Assembly (NCBI GenBank): GCA_021799325.1
Contig: JAJZAS010000064.1
Coordinates: forward strand, 1-8,049
Direction of reading: 5' to 3'
Length of the DNA stretch: 8,049 nt
Source: Bacillota bacterium
GTDB taxonomy: Bacteria; Bacillota; Bacilli; Alicyclobacillales; SLC66
How positions within the stretch are numbered: position 1 is the first letter of the stretch; each line of letters opens with the position of its first letter. The translations under genes were made by a program, and so were the position numbers. Shown piece after piece: positions 5,875 to 8,049 of this stretch. The notes under the pieces were generated by a model. The model did not search any database and was not told the origin of the DNA. It was given only the letters and a program-made list of their open reading frames with translations.

Positions 5875-6457
5875 AGAAGGCACCAAGCAACGAATCCTGG
5901 ATGCGGCGATTGATGTGTTTTCCGACAAGGGTTATAACGGGGCCCTGGTGGATGACATTACCAAATTGTCTGACACCTCAAAAGGCGCATTTTATTTCCA
6001 TTTTCCAAGCAAAAAATCGATATTCAAAGCACTTCTTGGCACGCTTGTTGAGCGGATTGTCGCAGAGGTGGATAAGGCAATTGAGGATAAAGCCGGCGCG
6101 GAACTGAAGATCGAAGCCGCGCTTGAAACCGTCCTGCAAATATTTTCGCGCCATGAAAAAGCGACCCGCTTGTTATTTCTCGAGGCAACAGGACTTGGGA
6201 AAACATTTGATCGTGAAGTTTTTGATGCCCACCAGAAATTTGCGACTGTGATTGCAGGACACCTTCAATCCGCGATTGACGATGGCTCAATTGCACCGCT
6301 TGATGTGAATCTTACGGCATATGCATGGCTTGGTGCCATACATGAGGTGATGCTGATGAGTTTTTTGAATCCGCAAAGTCCCCCACTTGGGGAATTGACA
6401 AAACCCCTCAAAACACTTTTGATGAGTGCATTAACCAGAACGGTGCCCACAACGTGA
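5858..6457 (+). CDS. TetR/AcrR-family transcriptional regulator
   Basis: A 199-residue regulator, the usual TetR length. The N-terminal DNA-binding domain covers about residues 8-55: T-K-Q-R-I-L-D-A-A-I-D-V-F-S-D-K-G-Y forms helix 1, and the helix-turn-helix runs through V-D-D-I-T-K-L-S-D-T-S-K-G-A-F-Y-F-H-F-P with the hallmark S-K-G-A-F-Y-F-H-F at 41-49, then the S-K-K-S-I-F-K-A-L helix. Residues 60-199 are the helical ligand-binding and dimer domain, variable in the family, so the inducer cannot be told. GTG 5858 is fixed by AGGAGG 8 bases upstream. The first 17 bases overlap the end of the FtsA-like gene, so translation is probably coupled. A typical TetR repressor acts on its own or neighbouring promoters; the ABC exporter that starts at 7591 is a plausible target, which is inference. 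Confidence 0.92.
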   Translation: MAKRDKEGTKQRILDAAIDVFSDKGYNGALVDDITKLSDTSKGAFYFHFPSKKSIFKALLGTLVERIVAEVDKAIEDKAGAELKIEAALETVLQIFSRHEKATRLLFLEATGLGKTFDREVFDAHQKFATVIAGHLQSAIDDGSIAPLDVNLTAYAWLGAIHEVMLMSFLNPQSPPLGELTKPLKTLLMSALTRTVPTT

Positions 6458-6492
6458 CAAGCCTAAACATTGTTGTCATTATCAAAATCAAC

Positions 6493-6498
6493 TATAAT
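6493..6498 (+). promoter_or_regulatory. Probable promoter before the lytic transglycosylase
   Basis: A perfect TATAAT at 6493-6498 lies in the 82-base AT-rich gap after tetR. At a 17-base spacing the -35 position is TTGTTG (6470-6475, three of six matches). The better TTGTCA (6473-6478, five of six) would give only a 14-base spacer. A start near 6505 would leave a leader of about 35 bases. No intrinsic terminator is seen between tetR and this site, so read-through is also possible. Confidence 0.5.
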
Positions 6499-6525
6499 TA
6501 CACTAGTTTATAGGTGCGTACATAA

Positions 6526-6531
6526 AAGGAG
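6526..6531 (+). promoter_or_regulatory. Ribosome binding site fixing the TTG start at 6540
   Basis: AAGGAG at 6526-6531 is 8 bases before TTG 6540. The next in-frame ATG (6555) would be 23 bases away, so the TTG is preferred. Confidence 0.7.
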
Positions 6532-6539
6532 TCTATCAC

Positions 6540-7556
6540 TTGATTATCGACCCGATGTCTTCATTGAACTCCGTCACCCCTTTGGCCACAACACCGTCAG
6601 TCAACACGAAACCGTCACAAAGCAACACCAGTAGCACGACGAGTTTCTCTACATTGCTGAATCAGGCAATAGGAAGCAGTGGGACGGCAAGCAATGGCAG
6701 TGGCGCTGCGACAAGCACAGTTACGAATAGCGCCAATACTAACCAGGCCACCAACCTTGCCGATCTGTTTAGTTTGCTCATCCAAAATCAACTGAATAAT
6801 TCACTAACCAGCATGCTGGACTCGACAGGAAGTTCGAGCAGTAGTTCAAGTTCGAATTTATTAGGGGGGAGTTTGCTCGGTGGAAGTGGAAGTTCCAGTT
6901 CCTCCGCCCTCTCGATTCTGGAGAATGCTGCGGCCATGCAAGGCAACCTACTAGGCAGTTCAGGAACTTCAACGTCAAGCAGCAGTTCTATTAGTTCACT
7001 TCTGACTTCCGACCTGCTCCCCCTCCTTCTTGGCGGTCCGAGCAATATCGGAGGAACGGCTGGCATCACTATGGCTGGGAATCAAATTCCCATGGGGTCA
7101 CTTTCTACACCCGTCATCAATCAGACCCTTCCTTCGTCTATTAATTCGGCCAATACATCCACCACCAACTCCGTCAGCAAAGCGACGATTCAAACATGGA
7201 TCAATGAATATGCACCACAATATGGCCTTGATCCTAAACTGGTCAACGCAGTGGTCACGGAAGAATCGGGTTACTCCCCTAGCGCCACTTCTTCGGCAGG
7301 TGCCATGGGTCTCATGCAACTAATGCCGGAAACCGCAGCCACACTTGGTGTGTCTAATCCTTATGATCCTCTGTCCAATTTGCTTGGAGGTATGAATTAT
7401 CTCAGTGAACTCTTAAAAAGTTATCACGGCAATATACCTCTGGCCCTAGCCGCATATAACGCCGGAAGCCATGCGGTGGCAGAATATGGCGGCATTCCTC
7501 CGTATCCTGAAACACAGCGTTATGTTCAAAACATCCTCGCTTTGATGAACCAATAA
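6540..7556 (+). CDS. Lytic transglycosylase (SLT domain) with serine-rich N-terminal region
   Basis: A 338-residue protein. Residues 215-338 form an SLT (Slt70-like, GH23) lysozyme-fold domain that cleaves the MurNAc-GlcNAc bond of peptidoglycan with formation of 1,6-anhydro-MurNAc. The catalytic glutamate is Glu242 in T-E-E-S-G-Y-S-P, followed by S-S-A-G-A-M-G-L-M-Q-L-M-P (251-263) and A-Y-N-A-G (305-309); all the key motifs are intact. Residues 1 to about 210 are low complexity, rich in Ser, Thr, Asn, Gly and Leu, with serine runs at 98-105, about 117-122 and 145-153. No signal peptide or transmembrane segment is visible, although the substrate is outside the cell. A segment F-S-T-L-L-N-Q-A-I near 36-44 recalls the N-terminal F-x-x-L-L pattern seen in some flagellar and flagellum-linked wall hydrolases; that is a weak resemblance. 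It starts at TTG 6540. The ABC exporter gene begins 34 bases downstream. Confidence 0.88.
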   Translation: MIIDPMSSLNSVTPLATTPSVNTKPSQSNTSSTTSFSTLLNQAIGSSGTASNGSGAATSTVTNSANTNQATNLADLFSLLIQNQLNNSLTSMLDSTGSSSSSSSSNLLGGSLLGGSGSSSSSALSILENAAAMQGNLLGSSGTSTSSSSSISSLLTSDLLPLLLGGPSNIGGTAGITMAGNQIPMGSLSTPVINQTLPSSINSANTSTTNSVSKATIQTWINEYAPQYGLDPKLVNAVVTEESGYSPSATSSAGAMGLMQLMPETAATLGVSNPYDPLSNLLGGMNYLSELLKSYHGNIPLALAAYNAGSHAVAEYGGIPPYPETQRYVQNILALMNQ

Positions 7557-7576
7557 CCATTAGTGTCACCTATAGA

Positions 7577-7582
7577 AAGGAG
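7577..7582 (+). promoter_or_regulatory. Ribosome binding site of the ABC exporter gene
   Basis: AAGGAG at 7577-7582, 8 bases before ATG 7591. Only 34 bases separate this gene from the transglycosylase stop, with no terminator or separate promoter visible, so the two may share a transcript. Confidence 0.7.
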
Positions 7583-7590
7583 CATTAGTC

Positions 7591-8049
7591 ATGGGGCCTT
7601 TCCGAACGGTGAAGGACTTTCTTTTTGCTAACCGCAAAAATTATTTATTAGGAATTTTCTGGGTCATTTTTGTCGACAGTCTGCAACTGGTCATTCCCAA
7701 GATTCTGGGTTCCTTCGCAGAAGAATTTTCCTTGAACCAGTTGACCACTTCACGGCTTCTTTTTTATGCCCTTATCTTTTTTGGCTTAGGATGGATCGTG
7801 GCTTTTTCCCGATATAGGTGGCGGATGTACATTTTCGGCACCGCACGAAAACTCGAATATGAAATGCGTAACCGGATCTATCAGCACTTGCTCAAATTAT
7901 CCGCTAACTACTTTTCTAAACATAAAACCGGTGATTTGATGGCCCATGCCACCAACGACGTTTTTGCTGTTCGCTATGCACTTGGTTCGGGACTCGTGAT
8001 GATTGTGGACCCTATTTTTCTCATTATCACCACGCTGATCATGATGCTC
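7591..8049 (+). CDS. ABC exporter half-transporter, YheI/BmrC-like (partial, N-terminal)
   Basis: ATG 7591 opens a frame that runs to the window end without a stop, giving 153 residues of what should be a protein of about 580. AAGGAG at 7577-7582 is 8 bases before the ATG. The visible part is the first portion of the type I exporter membrane domain: hydrophobic helices at about 18-40 and 55-74, then T-A-R-K-L-E-Y-E-M-R-N-R-I-Y-Q-H-L-L at 84-101 and K-T-G-D-L-M-A-H-A-T-N-D-V-F-A-V-R at 112-128, which is highly typical of the B. subtilis YheI (BmrC) and MdlA-type subunits of heterodimeric multidrug exporters. A third hydrophobic stretch begins near 134. The ATPase domain lies beyond the window. 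A partner subunit gene would be expected downstream. The TetR gene 1.1 kb upstream is a candidate regulator. Confidence 0.9.
   Translation, partial: MGPFRTVKDFLFANRKNYLLGIFWVIFVDSLQLVIPKILGSFAEEFSLNQLTTSRLLFYALIFFGLGWIVAFSRYRWRMYIFGTARKLEYEMRNRIYQHLLKLSANYFSKHKTGDLMAHATNDVFAVRYALGSGLVMIVDPIFLIITTLIMML

Noticed and set aside
6379..6422. Hairpins TCCCC-cactt-GGGGA and TCAAAA-cac-TTTTGA near the end of tetR
   Set aside because: Both lie inside the tetR coding sequence, are short, and are not followed by a T-run in the right place, so they are not read as terminators.
6472..6492. GTTG...CAAC inverted repeat as a TetR operator
   Set aside because: Only four bases per arm match, with no extension on either side, which is too little to claim an operator.

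Overview
The window looks like a chromosomal piece of a Gram-positive Bacillota bacterium, most likely a Bacilli member of moderate GC such as an Alicyclobacillaceae-type organism. This placement is inference. It rests on strong AGGAGG-type ribosome binding sites with 7-8 base spacers, frequent TTG and GTG starts, a threonine dehydratase of the ACT-domain type, and the start of a multidrug ABC exporter half like Bacillus YheI/BmrC. No rRNA, tRNA, CRISPR array or intact insertion sequence was seen.

Left part (1 to about 2425) is AT-richer, loosely packed and partly decayed. It holds the C-terminal end of an unrecognised, probably membrane-associated protein (1-216), an orphan reading frame whose distal half looks protein-like (288-533), and an intact exported SIMPL/DUF541 protein (643-1380). 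Facing it on the minus strand is a secreted TIM-barrel, glycosidase-like protein that stops after about half a barrel (1486-1938). Just upstream of that gene on the same strand lies a clear remnant of a COG3910-type AAA/ABC-like ATPase (1965-2219), with two in-frame stops and no N-terminal half.

Right part (2426-8049) is tightly packed, all on the plus strand, and looks like ordinary maintained chromosome. Threonine ammonia-lyase (ilvA) is followed 26 bases later by a large FtsA/PilM-like actin-fold ATPase with a C-terminal region of repeated beta-rich units. The last codons of that gene contain the ribosome binding site and GTG start of a TetR-family regulator. A new promoter-like site then precedes a lytic transglycosylase with a long serine-rich N-terminal region and no signal peptide. 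The final gene, cut by the window end, is the first membrane half of an ABC exporter of the heterodimeric multidrug type.

Together, ilvA, the FtsA-like gene and tetR look like one transcription unit. The transglycosylase and exporter may form a second one, possibly controlled by the TetR protein. I saw no convincing new defence or mobile system. The items most worth a second look are the two-domain FtsA-like protein, the ATPase remnant with the truncated glycosidase-like gene, and the unusual transglycosylase N-terminus.
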